Positions 6,657-14,174 are shown, counted from the stretch's first letter. The stretch: DNA of 14,315 nucleotides from Acidobacteriota bacterium (GCA_963169175.1 CAUJFK010000288.1:1-14315), one strand, 5' to 3'. The notes: generated by a model not told the origin, from the letters alone. A program made the numbers and translations.

Positions 6657-7511
6657 ATGGAAATAATCAACCGCAAACAGCGAATGGCCTCGATCGCACG
6701 CAAACTGCGGCGTGAAAGCAAGACCGTCGGCTTTGTCCCGACAATGGGTGCGCTTCACGGCGGCCACGTCGCCCTTGTAAAAGAGGCACGACGCATGTCG
6801 GACATTGTTATTGCCTCGATCTTTGTCAACCCGGCCCAGTTTGGCGCGAATGAGGATTTTGAGCTCTATCCGCGTGATCTGACAGCCGATGCCGCAATGC
6901 TTGCCGAATACGAGGTCGATTACGTTTTTGCTCCAGACACCGAGGAGATATACGGCCCCGACTTCTCTACGCATGTCTATGTCGAGGGCTTGTCCGAAAC
7001 GCTTGAGGGAGCGTCCAGGCCGGGCCATTTTCGCGGTGTAGCGACGGTGGTCACGATCCTGCTCAACACGGTCCGGCCGGATCTTGCCTTTTTTGGCAGC
7101 AAGGACGCCCAGCAGGTTGGTATCGTAAAACGCCTTGTGCAGGACCTGGGCTTTGAGACAGAGGTTGTTGTCGTACCGACGGTGCGCGAAGAATCGGGGC
7201 TCGCGATGTCCTCGCGAAACGCCTATCTGACCGAAGAAGAACGGGAAAAGGCTTCGGTTATCTATCTCGCACTTCGGGATGCAAAAATCGCCTTTAAGGA
7301 AGGCCAACGAAATGCCGCAAAGATAGCTCAGATCGTTGAAGACAAGATCGCAGCGGAGCCGCTGGCACGGATCGATTACGTAGCCGTTGTCAGCAACGAT
7401 AACCTGGAACCTATTGATAAGATTGATGATAAGGAAGTTTTGGTAGCTGTTGCGGTCAGATTTGGGAAGGTCAGGCTCATCGATAACGTGATCCTTAACA
7501 GAAAGCAGTAG
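6657..7511 (+). CDS. panC: Pantothenate synthetase (pantoate--beta-alanine ligase)
   Basis: PanC joins pantoate and beta-alanine using ATP through a pantoyl-adenylate. The 284-residue protein shows the nucleotidyl-transferase HxGH box in PTMGALHGGH (28-37), then IFVNPAQFGANEDFELYPRD, LEGASRPGHFRGVATVV, and GLAMSSRN, the KMSKS-equivalent loop. The usual FGEKDYQQ block reads FGSKDAQQ, two conservative-site changes that leave the Lys-Asp and Gln pair intact, so activity is expected. Its start is 4 bases after the panB stop, implying coupled expression. The C-terminal domain with RIDYVAVVS...EPI is complete. Length is normal. Confidence 0.96.
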   Translation: MEIINRKQRMASIARKLRRESKTVGFVPTMGALHGGHVALVKEARRMSDIVIASIFVNPAQFGANEDFELYPRDLTADAAMLAEYEVDYVFAPDTEEIYGPDFSTHVYVEGLSETLEGASRPGHFRGVATVVTILLNTVRPDLAFFGSKDAQQVGIVKRLVQDLGFETEVVVVPTVREESGLAMSSRNAYLTEEEREKASVIYLALRDAKIAFKEGQRNAAKIAQIVEDKIAAEPLARIDYVAVVSNDNLEPIDKIDDKEVLVAVAVRFGKVRLIDNVILNRKQ

Positions 7512-7569
7512 TTCGGCACCAAACTTGCATCTAATTGGGTAGAAGAGCTAAGCAGCACTTCGCAAAATT

Positions 7570-8076
7570 ATGAATATCCTAAAGATGTTCGCCATGGTGT
7601 TCGGCCTTTCAGCTGTTTTGGCAATTTCAGCCGCGGCCCAGGCTTCCATTCCGAAACTCGACGGCGGAACGATCGACGTTCAGGCCCAAAAGGGCAAGGT
7701 CATTGTCCTGGCGATTGGCGCAAGCTGGCTGCCCCTGTCGGCGAAGCAGGCTGAGTATGTGAGCGCGCTTGCAAGGAAATATGCCGGCAGGAACGTCGTA
7801 TTCTATTATGTTGTCACCGATTCGACGAATGCGAAGTCAAAGAACTTTGCATCGGACGAATCCGTCCGCAAGTTTGCCGCCGCCAACAAGATCGGCATCC
7901 CGATCCTTCGTGACTCGGACGGCGCGGTTGTGCTGAAAGCCTTTAGTATCGATCAAGTTCCGTCGTTTGTCATCATTGACAAGGCGGGAGCACAATCGGG
8001 CGAGGCCTTTGGTGGTATCGACCCCAAATTTGACGTTACAGTGCCGATCTCGAAAAAGATCGATTCAATTCTCTAA
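7570..8076 (+). CDS. Exported thioredoxin-fold (TlpA/redoxin-like) protein lacking active-site cysteines
   Basis: A 168-residue protein with a signal peptide (hydrophobic core 7-20, AxA site AAQA at 22-25), so it acts outside the cytoplasm. The mature part follows the TlpA/ResA pattern: KGKVIVLAIGASW, then AEYVSALARKYAGRNVVFYYV, IGIPILRDSDGAVV, and the cis-Pro motif QVPSFVIID before GGIDP. Where WCxxC is expected it reads W53-L54-P55-L56-S57, and the whole protein contains no cysteine. It therefore cannot do thiol-disulphide chemistry by the usual route and may bind a ligand or partner instead. It lies 58 bases after panC and before a strong terminator, so it probably ends the pan transcript. 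No clear ribosome-binding site is seen. Fold confident, function unknown. Confidence 0.78.
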   Translation: MNILKMFAMVFGLSAVLAISAAAQASIPKLDGGTIDVQAQKGKVIVLAIGASWLPLSAKQAEYVSALARKYAGRNVVFYYVVTDSTNAKSKNFASDESVRKFAAANKIGIPILRDSDGAVVLKAFSIDQVPSFVIIDKAGAQSGEAFGGIDPKFDVTVPISKKIDSIL

Positions 8077-8100
8077 CAGAATACAGAAACCGCAGGAAGT

Positions 8101-8134
8101 GGGCTGCTTTTCGCCGAGCAGCCTCTTTTTTTTT
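8101..8134 (+). terminator. Rho-independent terminator after the pan run
   Basis: GGCTGCT (8102-8108) pairs perfectly with AGCAGCC (8117-8123) around an 8-nt loop and is followed by TC and a run of nine T (8126-8134). This is a classic intrinsic terminator 25 nt after the stop of the thioredoxin-fold gene, and it defines the end of the folK/panB/panC transcription unit or units. Confidence 0.88.
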
Positions 8135-8224
8135 CGTGGTATTCGTTCTTCATTTCGTGAGTCTCGTGGTAATGATCGAAATCCCCACCACGAAATTCAC
8201 GAATCAAAAACACGAATCAAGAAG
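8133..8224. repeat. Inverted pair of ACCACGAA-type repeats
   Basis: The right copy (8187-8224) reads ACCACGAAATTCACGAAT and continues with AAACACGAATCAAGAAG. The left copy (8133-8172), read on the minus strand, gives ACCACGAGACTCACGAA and then further ACGAA/CCACGAA units. The two face each other around about 14 bp, so the region can form a long imperfect hairpin between the convergent pan run and maf. A related single copy lies at 5645-5689. Confidence 0.6.
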
Positions 8225-8243
8225 TTATTCCAGTTAGTGATCA

Positions 8244-8858
8244 TCACGCGAGGACTTTGGCATTTGGGGCGTTCGCCAAATTCTTGACTAGCCGGTAGAC
8301 AAGGCTGATCGGCAAGCCTACGACATTCCAATAATCACCTTCTATCCCCTCGATAAAAAGGGCGGCTTGAGCCTGGACGGCATAGGCCCCGGCCTTGTCC
8401 AGCGGATCGCCGTTCTCCGCAAGAAAGTCGATCTCGGCCCGCGACATCGGCGCAAATTTCACTCGTGTACTCTGCAGTCCATATTCACACCGGCCGTTTT
8501 TCGCAACGGCGACGCCGGTCAAAACCTCGTGCCAGCGGCCGGAAAGCAGACCGATCATGCGCTTCGCGCCGTCAACGTCAACCGGCTTGCCCACGATCTG
8601 GCCGTCAACCACAACGGTCGTGTCCGCACCAAGCACGATCTGCCCGGCATGGCGTTCGGCAACGGCCTGGGCCTTTGTCCGGGCAAGGCGTTGAACATAA
8701 ATATCAGCCTGTTCGCCTGGAAGCTCCGTCTCATCAATATCTGGAACGTCCTTTATAAATTGCCAGCCGACGGATTTCATGATCTCCGCCCGTCTAGGGC
8801 TGCCTGACGCAAGAATCAGCCGTGGAAGTTCGACCTTTGAAAGTTCGCTGTTTAGCAT
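8244..8858 (-). CDS. maf: Maf-family nucleoside triphosphate pyrophosphatase
   Basis: A 204-residue cytosolic Maf/YhdE-like protein that hydrolyses non-canonical or pyrimidine NTPs (dTTP, UTP, modified forms) to NMP and PPi, a house-cleaning role linked to cell-division arrest. Motifs: LILASGSPRRAEIM at about 15-28, the nucleotide-binding start; DIDET; VLGADTTVVVDGQIVGKP; LSGRWHEVLTGVAV; and GAYAVQAQAALFIEGIEGDYWNVVGLPI near the C-terminus. All match the family, and length is normal apart from a short C-tail. The exact substrate class (dTTP/UTP against m7GTP) cannot be settled by eye. It is divergent from the DUF721 gene by 48 bp and convergent with the pan run. ATG 8858 gives a short lead-in. 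Confidence 0.94.
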   Translation of the reverse strand: MLNSELSKVELPRLILASGSPRRAEIMKSVGWQFIKDVPDIDETELPGEQADIYVQRLARTKAQAVAERHAGQIVLGADTTVVVDGQIVGKPVDVDGAKRMIGLLSGRWHEVLTGVAVAKNGRCEYGLQSTRVKFAPMSRAEIDFLAENGDPLDKAGAYAVQAQAALFIEGIEGDYWNVVGLPISLVYRLVKNLANAPNAKVLA

Positions 8859-8906
8859 TTAAGTGTTTCTCGATTAAGATAATAGAATATCGGCGGCGAA
8901 TGACAA
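8859..8906. promoter_or_regulatory. Divergent promoter region between maf and the DUF721 gene
   Basis: These 48 AT-rich bases must serve both genes. On the plus strand TAGAAT (8883-8888) is a fair -10, with only a poor -35 (TTAAGT, 8859-8864) 18 bp upstream. On the minus strand TATTAT-like sequence overlaps the same place. Exact sites are uncertain. Confidence 0.3.
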
Positions 8907-9395
8907 ATGCAGGGAATCCTCGAATCATTTTCGTTAGTTCTAAAACACATTGATCCAGAAGGCCAGGCGGTCGAAGCGGTCGTATTCGCCGCATGGAAAC
9001 AATGTGTTTCCGGGATCCTTGCCGAGAATATCGTACCGGTCCAATTGCAGGGCGATCGGCTCATCGCCGCTGTTTCCACTGAGACGTGGCGGCGTAACGT
9101 GGCTGATCTGGGGCCGGAACTTGCTGCGAAGATCAACAGAACGCTGGGTTCGGCACTGGTCAGTTACATCGAATTTCGGGTTGACGCGGAAGCAGTTGCC
9201 GAACATCGGCGGCAGCGTCAGCCGATTAGCGGGATCTCGGCCAACCAGGACTCGATCGGGGAACAACTCGCACCGGGCCTTTTGGCCTCTGCTGAGACGA
9301 TCGCCGATGAAGGGCTCCGATTGCAATTTGTTGCCGCGGCGGCCGCCAATCTTGCATGGTCAGATGCAAAACTTTCGGGTGGCCCGGAGACCTGA
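8907..9395 (+). CDS. DUF721 (DciA-like) domain protein
   Basis: A 162-residue protein whose first ~95 residues match the DUF721/DciA pattern: AVFAAWKQCVSGILAENIVPVQLQGDRLIAAVSTETWRRNVADL, then ELAAKINRTLGSALVSYIEFRV. DciA proteins load or help the replicative helicase DnaB in bacteria lacking DnaC/DnaI; other DUF721 members are uncharacterised. Residues after about 100 form an Ala-rich, probably helical tail with no motif that I recognise. It starts 48 bp from the divergent maf and is 37 bp before gatC, so it probably leads the gat transcript. A long overlapping frame, open from 8950, is a shadow of this gene until gatC begins. The helicase-loader role is inferred. Confidence 0.75.
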   Translation: MQGILESFSLVLKHIDPEGQAVEAVVFAAWKQCVSGILAENIVPVQLQGDRLIAAVSTETWRRNVADLGPELAAKINRTLGSALVSYIEFRVDAEAVAEHRRQRQPISGISANQDSIGEQLAPGLLASAETIADEGLRLQFVAAAAANLAWSDAKLSGGPET

Positions 9396-9432
9396 TCGAA
9401 TTCGCCCCGCTCATAGGGGTGCAGATAAATTC

Positions 9433-9714
9433 ATGGATGTCAGAAAGGTAGCAAAACTTGCCCATCTCGAAATTACCGATGATGAGGTAGCACTTTATAC
9501 TCCGCAGATGGCGGAGATCGTTAAGTACGTCGAGCAGCTGAATGAGCTTGAAACGGTGGACTTTGAGCCGATGCTCGGCGGGCTGACGGATGAAGGAGCG
9601 GCGACTGAAACAGACCGCGCCGACGTTGTGCGGCCATCATTTTCACAGGAAGAAGCGTTGAGTGAAGCTCCGGCCGCCGTGGCAGGGCATTTCCAGGTCC
9701 CGAAGGTTTTGTAG
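9433..9714 (+). CDS. gatC: Glutamyl-tRNA(Gln)/aspartyl-tRNA(Asn) amidotransferase subunit C
   Basis: GatC is the small clamp subunit that holds GatA and GatB together in the tRNA-dependent amidotransferase making Gln-tRNA(Gln) and/or Asn-tRNA(Asn). The 93-residue protein has the family pattern: VRKVAKLAHLEITDDEVALYTPQMAEIVKYVEQLNELETVDFEPM, then VRPSFSQEEALSEAP and the terminal HFQVPKVL. The frame runs open far upstream, but the family start is ATG 9433 (MDVRKVAKLAHLE). An AGGGG lies about 14 nt before it. It is separated from gatA by one unrelated gene instead of being adjacent, which is unusual. Confidence 0.94.
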   Translation: MDVRKVAKLAHLEITDDEVALYTPQMAEIVKYVEQLNELETVDFEPMLGGLTDEGAATETDRADVVRPSFSQEEALSEAPAAVAGHFQVPKVL

Positions 9715-9747
9715 AGCTTTAGCGCGGTGACACGGAGGCAGAATTTC

Positions 9748-10197
9748 TTGAAAGGTCTAAGCCGCAGTGCGATAATACTTGTTTTCTTGATTTTTGGCGC
9801 AGCGTCACTCTGGCTGCAAATCTCATGCGGTATCCCGAATCTTGACCCGCCGGAGTGTTCTGCATCGCGAACCGTTGTAAGAGAATTTTACTCGTTCCAT
9901 TTTGGCAATGAGATGAGATTTTCAGGCGATGGGTTGAAACTGCGCGAACGCTTCCTGACGCCCGCTCTGATCGAAAGTGTGGGAGCGACAGCCGAAGGCA
10001 CCGATCCATTTACGACCGGTGACACCGATCTTCCAAAGGCCTTTCGTGTCGGCACTTGCCATGTCGTTTCACCGGATCGGACACGCTTTGACGTCCTGCT
10101 CTTCTGGAAAGACGACACCCGAAGCGAGCAGCGGACAATAAAGGTCGAGGTCGCCAAGATAGATGGCAAATGGCTGGTCGATAAGATCGACCGATGA
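9748..10197 (+). CDS. Exported DUF3828-like protein between gatC and gatA
   Basis: A 149-residue protein with an N-terminal hydrophobic segment (residues 7-24, SAIILVFLIFGAASLWLQI) ending near a cysteine, which could be an uncleaved anchor, a signal peptide or an atypical lipoprotein site. The mature part begins VVREFYSFHFG, has LKLRERFLTPALIES, TDPFTTG, and ends VEVAKIDGKWLVDKI, a pattern like DUF3828 (YbjP-type) proteins, small alpha+beta domains of unknown role. GGAGG at 9734-9738 lies 9 nt before TTG 9748, so TTG is preferred over an in-frame GTG at 9727. It has no evident link to tRNA amidation and may be a passenger in the gat run. Confidence 0.65.
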   Translation: MKGLSRSAIILVFLIFGAASLWLQISCGIPNLDPPECSASRTVVREFYSFHFGNEMRFSGDGLKLRERFLTPALIESVGATAEGTDPFTTGDTDLPKAFRVGTCHVVSPDRTRFDVLLFWKDDTRSEQRTIKVEVAKIDGKWLVDKIDR

Positions 10198-10204
10198 CCC
10201 GTAG

Positions 10205-10274
10205 TCAGAACCGGAAGCGATATCGACGTGCCCCTTAAACGCCTGAAAAGAGGTCCGAAGGCTTTCCGTTCTGA
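10205..10274 (+). promoter_or_regulatory. Imperfect inverted repeat in the gatA leader
   Basis: TCAGAACCGGAAG (10205-10217) is nearly the reverse complement of CTTTCCGTTCTGA (10262-10274), apart from one extra base on each side. The pair encloses 44 nt and ends 18 nt before the gatA ATG. It could form a long leader hairpin. Nothing else recognisable lies in the 10198-10292 gap. Function unknown. Confidence 0.25.
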
Positions 10275-10292
10275 GCACGCAGACTTATTACG

Positions 10293-11687
10293 ATGATCAA
10301 AACATCAATCGAAAAAACTCTCGACAACGCCGAACGGCTGAACGGCGAACTGAACTCATTTCTTTCCATTGAGCGTGAGCATGCCGTGCGGCAGGCAGAG
10401 GCCATCGATGCCGCCGGAGATGATCTTCCGCTAAAGGGCTATGCGATCGCGGTCAAGGACAACATCTGCACAAAAGGAATGCGAACCTCGTGCGGGTCAA
10501 GGATACTCGACAAGTACAAGGCCCATTACGACGCGACGGCGATCGAACGGCTGAACGCCGCGGGTGCAGTACTGATCGGCAAAACGAATATGGATGAGTT
10601 CGCGATGGGTTCATCCAATGAAAGCTCTGCATTCGGCCCGGCAAAGAATCCCTGGGATATCTCACGTGTTCCGGGCGGAAGTTCCGGCGGTTCGGCGGTG
10701 GCCGTAGCTTCCGGCGTGGTGCGGGCGGCGTTGGGTTCAGAAACCGGCGGTTCGGTCCGCCAGCCTGCGTCACTGTGCGGTATTTTTGGGCTCAAACCTA
10801 CCTACGGACGCATATCGCGATACGGGCTTGTCGCTTTTGCTTCATCGCTTGACAACATCGGCATCTTTGGACGTGAGGCGGAGGATATCGCAAAGGTCCT
10901 TGGCGTTATTGCCGGCCGCGATGGCTTCGACTCGACATCGGCGGACGTTCCGGTACCCAACTATTCTGCCGAACTCGGCGGCGAGATAGCTGGTAAACGG
11001 ATCGGTGTTCCGCGTGCTCTGTTCGGCGAAGGTTTGGATGCAGAGGTCCGCGAAAAGGTCGAAGGTGTGATCGAGAATTATCGCAGACTGGGTGCCGAGA
11101 TCGTCGATGTCGAACTACCGAACGCAAAATACTGCATCGCTGTTTATTACATCATCGCGACCGCCGAGGCATCATCCAACCTCGCCCGTTACGACGGCGT
11201 TCGATACGGGTTCAGGGCCGAAAATGCAGGCGGACTTCGACAGATGTACTTCCAAACGCGAGAAGAAGGCTTTGGTGCCGAGGTGAAGCGGCGGATCATG
11301 CTGGGCACTTATGTTCTCTCAAGCGGTTATTACGACGCGTACTATGCAAAGGCGCAGAAAGTCCGGGCAATGGTCAAACGAGATTACCAGGCCGCCTTCA
11401 CCGCGTGCGACGCCATACTTACACCAACGTCGCCGTCGGTCGCATTCAAACTTGGTGAAAAATCTGACGATCCGCTTGCAATGTACCTGAACGACGTATA
11501 TACCGTCTCGGCAAACCTTGCCGGGGTCCCGGCGATCAGCGTACCCTGCGGGCTATCGACTGAGGAACTGCCAATCGGCTTTCAGCTCGTTGGAAATTTC
11601 TGGTCCGAATCCGTATTGCTGAACTTGGCTGCTGCCTATAGCGGCCAGTTCCCGATCGATGCGAAACCGCGGATCTATGCGGATTGA
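10293..11687 (+). CDS. gatA: Glutamyl-tRNA(Gln)/aspartyl-tRNA(Asn) amidotransferase subunit A
   Basis: GatA is the amidase subunit that frees ammonia from Gln or Asn for transfer to mischarged Glu-tRNA(Gln) or Asp-tRNA(Asn) in the GatCAB complex. The 464-residue protein is complete and shows the amidase-signature Ser-cis-Ser-Lys triad: K55 (AVKDNIC), S130 (PGGSSGGSAVAVASG) and S154 (ETGGSVRQP). The spacing of 75 and 24 residues equals that of the characterised S. aureus enzyme. GIFGLKPTYGRISRYGLVAFASSLDNIG follows, as in all GatA proteins, and the C-terminal PCG..ELPIGFQLVG block is present. It sits downstream of gatC with one gene in between. gatB is not in this window. It is convergent with the GGDEF-EAL gene, with 80 bases between and no obvious terminator. 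Confidence 0.97.
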   Translation: MIKTSIEKTLDNAERLNGELNSFLSIEREHAVRQAEAIDAAGDDLPLKGYAIAVKDNICTKGMRTSCGSRILDKYKAHYDATAIERLNAAGAVLIGKTNMDEFAMGSSNESSAFGPAKNPWDISRVPGGSSGGSAVAVASGVVRAALGSETGGSVRQPASLCGIFGLKPTYGRISRYGLVAFASSLDNIGIFGREAEDIAKVLGVIAGRDGFDSTSADVPVPNYSAELGGEIAGKRIGVPRALFGEGLDAEVREKVEGVIENYRRLGAEIVDVELPNAKYCIAVYYIIATAEASSNLARYDGVRYGFRAENAGGLRQMYFQTREEGFGAEVKRRIMLGTYVLSSGYYDAYYAKAQKVRAMVKRDYQAAFTACDAILTPTSPSVAFKLGEKSDDPLAMYLNDVYTVSANLAGVPAISVPCGLSTEELPIGFQLVGNFWSESVLLNLAAAYSGQFPIDAKPRIYAD

Positions 11688-11767
11688 CGCCTGAACCTCT
11701 TGAATCTTCGGCGGGAGTGGGCAAGTCGGCTTTGACGGTATGCGATGTGAGGGCTACTCATAATTGG

Positions 11768-13990
11768 TTATTGAATTGGCAGTTCGTCGTATTCAAGATC
11801 GCCCGGCACGATCTGTATCTGATCATTCGGGAGAACATTCGACCAGCGGCCCGGATCTTCAAGCAAGCGTGTTGCCTCATCCGCCGGGATCGGGCGTGAA
11901 AACAGAAAGCCCTGCCCGTACTCGCATCCGAGGACCCGAAGCTGGTGGAACTGATGGATGCTCTCGATACCCTCAGCGATAACGCTTAAACGAAGAGCTT
12001 TTGCCAGTGCAAGGATCGTCCGCACGATCTCGCCGTTTTCCGATCCGCCTTCCATTGTGCTGACGAAGGAACGATCGACCTTAAGGGTGTCGATAGGAAA
12101 ACGGTGCAAATAGCTTAAATTTGAGTATCCCGTCCCAAAATCATCAATGCTTAGCTGAATGCCCAACCGCTGGATCTTTTTCAGCACCTCGATGACTGCT
12201 TCGGCATTGCCCATCACCGCACTTTCAGTGATCTCCAGCTTGAGACATCCGGGATCGATCCCTGTCTCTTCTACGATCATGCGCAGATTATCGACGAGAT
12301 CTGGCTGGCCTAGATGACTGGCCGAAAGATTTACGCTCATCATCAGCGAGCGAGGGGCGATGCGGGCCCGCTTCCACCTGGTCAATTGCTCGCACGCTGT
12401 CTTCAAGATTTGTAGGGTCATCGGGATGATCAACCCGGTCGATTCGGCGGTCTCGATAAATTCGCCTGGTGTCACCAAACCTCGGCTCGGGTGGTTCCAT
12501 CGAAGAAGGGCCTCAAAACCGATAAGCGTGGCATCGCCAATGTTTACGATCGGCTGGTAGAAAAGCTCAAACTCATTGCGTTCGACAGCCAATCGAAGGT
12601 CGGTTTCCAACTCAAGTAGAGAAACCGCTCTGGCGTGCATGATCTGGTCAAAAACAATACTGGACTTGCCCGATTCTTTTGCATTGTACATCGCGATATC
12701 AGCATCGCGAAGAATCTCTTCAGCGTCGCGGTAGCGATCATCGCTGACCGCGATCCCAAGGCTTGCACTCGCAAATACCTGGCGGCCGAGCAATTCGTAC
12801 GGCTGTGCAACCTGTGCATTTATCCAATTTGCCAACGCGATAGCATCACCTACCACGCTGATCCTGGGCATTACAACGGCAAATTCGTCACCGCCAAAAC
12901 GGCCAACCTTACAATCCGTCCCGGAAGACTTGAGCCGATTCGCAACCGTCCGGATCAGTTCGTCGCCGATGCTGTAGCCAAGACTGTCATTTATCGTTTT
13001 GAACCGGTTCAGATCGAGGAAGAGGACAGCAAAATCCTGTTTGGACTGTTTTCGCTTCTGGAGCAGTTCGTTGATGGAATCAACCACAAAGTTTCGGTTT
13101 GGCAGCCCGGTCAACGAGTCGTGGTAAACGGTATGGTGAAGCTTTTCATGGCTTTCCCTGAGAGCATTCGAGCTTACTTCAAGCTGCTGAATATAATGTT
13201 CAAGCTCGCCAATGTGCTGCTCAGCCTGTTCCGCCCGGTCGCTTTCCGCCTTCTCGGCCTTAAGGGACGAATCGCGTACAGCATCGGAATATCGCTTATA
13301 GGTTATGTAAACGACCGCAAAAAACAGGGCGACGGACGCAAAAAGTACAACATCCGCCTGATCGAACGCTCTTGTAAGGACACCGCTAAGCAACGCACTG
13401 CTGAGGTAAATGACCATTGCCCCAAAACAATGATCATTCCATGCCTGGAGTAATTTCTGGCCGGTCCGAATGGAGATATACGCCGAAACAAGCACGGAGT
13501 GAGAAAAAAATTGCGAAAGGCCCATCACAACCATCATGATCGCGAGTTGTGAAAGGGCAGCCGGCGGGCCGGAGCCTTGATAGGCAAAAAGGGCCTGCAG
13601 CGCCACAGCCGAGACAAAGACCGAGACAGCGGCGACCGAAGTGTTGGCAACGATGGTCTGAAACCGCATCGGTGCCCCATTTCGGCGAAGCACGAACGAC
13701 GAGAATGCGGCCTCACATGCTCCCACCAAAACGGCGACCGGCCCGCCAAAGGTCAGCAAGGCAAAGAAGACCATCGCGTCCGAGGCCGTCAAATGTATGT
13801 TTGTCCGCGGGAGTTGCAGGCGGAGCGATGATCCAAAGAACACGGTCACGCCGGAAAGCAACAGCATTCCCACACTGGCATCCTGGACCGGAAATGCATA
13901 GACCGCCCACCCAAGACACAGTACCGCCGCTGACGCCAGCAGGGCGATGTACAGGTTCATTAGCAGGCTGTTGTTTTGGTTCGGGACCAT
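11768..13990 (-). CDS. Membrane GGDEF-EAL protein (diguanylate cyclase/c-di-GMP phosphodiesterase)
   Basis: A 740-residue protein acting on the second messenger cyclic di-GMP. Residues 13-231 hold seven or eight hydrophobic segments, a MASE-like membrane sensor with no ligand identified. A charged coiled-coil linker runs over about 240-288. The GGDEF domain starts at DSLTGLPNR (291-299) and carries an intact GGDEF at 366-370; the inhibitory RxxD site is absent, with G357 and C360 at its Arg and Asp positions. The EAL domain (about 460-705) keeps the catalytic set: E493-A-L, N554, E586, D616-D617, K637, E673 and Q693. Both activities are therefore possible; the net direction is unknown. It stands alone, convergent with gatA. 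ATG 13990 has no clear ribosome-binding site; an inner Met at residue 11 is an alternative. Confidence 0.93.
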   Translation of the reverse strand: MVPNQNNSLLMNLYIALLASAAVLCLGWAVYAFPVQDASVGMLLLSGVTVFFGSSLRLQLPRTNIHLTASDAMVFFALLTFGGPVAVLVGACEAAFSSFVLRRNGAPMRFQTIVANTSVAAVSVFVSAVALQALFAYQGSGPPAALSQLAIMMVVMGLSQFFSHSVLVSAYISIRTGQKLLQAWNDHCFGAMVIYLSSALLSGVLTRAFDQADVVLFASVALFFAVVYITYKRYSDAVRDSSLKAEKAESDRAEQAEQHIGELEHYIQQLEVSSNALRESHEKLHHTVYHDSLTGLPNRNFVVDSINELLQKRKQSKQDFAVLFLDLNRFKTINDSLGYSIGDELIRTVANRLKSSGTDCKVGRFGGDEFAVVMPRISVVGDAIALANWINAQVAQPYELLGRQVFASASLGIAVSDDRYRDAEEILRDADIAMYNAKESGKSSIVFDQIMHARAVSLLELETDLRLAVERNEFELFYQPIVNIGDATLIGFEALLRWNHPSRGLVTPGEFIETAESTGLIIPMTLQILKTACEQLTRWKRARIAPRSLMMSVNLSASHLGQPDLVDNLRMIVEETGIDPGCLKLEITESAVMGNAEAVIEVLKKIQRLGIQLSIDDFGTGYSNLSYLHRFPIDTLKVDRSFVSTMEGGSENGEIVRTILALAKALRLSVIAEGIESIHQFHQLRVLGCEYGQGFLFSRPIPADEATRLLEDPGRWSNVLPNDQIQIVPGDLEYDELPIQ

Positions 13991-14064
13991 TGGGAAAAGG
14001 ATTTTGCGATCAAATACGCGGGCTGTGGGAACTAGCAGCAGGAAGGCGTTATTTGCCTCTCACA

Positions 14065-14070
14065 ATTATA
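14065..14070 (-). promoter_or_regulatory. Candidate -10 box for the GGDEF-EAL gene
   Basis: On the minus strand these bases read TATAAT, about 75 nt before the ATG at 13990. No good -35 is seen (GAAGTT 16 bp upstream is poor). A second TATAAT on the minus strand lies at 14115-14120, right beside the large hairpin. Either could be the promoter. The leader shows no riboswitch that I recognise. Confidence 0.3.
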
Positions 14071-14119
14071 CTTTAAACTAGTCAGGAACTTCCACAAGTA
14101 TTTTCTTTGAACTCATTAT

Positions 14120-14153
14120 AATACGCGGCTGCCTGGTCGGGCAGCCGCGTATT
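14120..14153. terminator. Perfect 14-bp GC-rich hairpin
   Basis: AATACGCGGCTGCC (14120-14133) pairs perfectly with GGCAGCCGCGTATT (14140-14153) around a 6-nt loop. On the minus strand it lies about 21 nt after the stop of the repeat protein at 14175, the right place for that gene's terminator. Neither side has a T-tract, so it would be a non-canonical terminator or an RNA 3'-end stem. Confidence 0.55.
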
Positions 14154-14174
14154 CCTTGTCGCAAGGGTTGTCCC

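Noticed and set aside
6528..7307. A 259-codon minus-strand open frame across the end of panB and most of panC
   Set aside because: Shadow of two certain genes; no recognisable motif.
6657..7511. Possible loss of PanC activity from FGSKDAQQ in place of FGEKDYQQ
   Set aside because: The Lys, Asp and Gln residues and all other motifs are kept, so this looks like normal family variation.
8133..8224. CRISPR-like or tandem array reading of the ACCACGAA region
   Set aside because: Units are degenerate, inverted to one another and lack regular spacers.
8950..9714. A 254-codon frame spanning most of the DUF721 gene and all of gatC
   Set aside because: Only the gatC part from 9433 has family sequence; the upstream part is an Arg/Ser-rich out-of-frame reading of the DUF721 gene.
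12635..13453. A 272-codon plus-strand open frame opposite the GGDEF-EAL gene
   Set aside because: It is antisense to a clear domain-bearing gene, has no family motif, and its composition is explained by the codon bias of the real strand.
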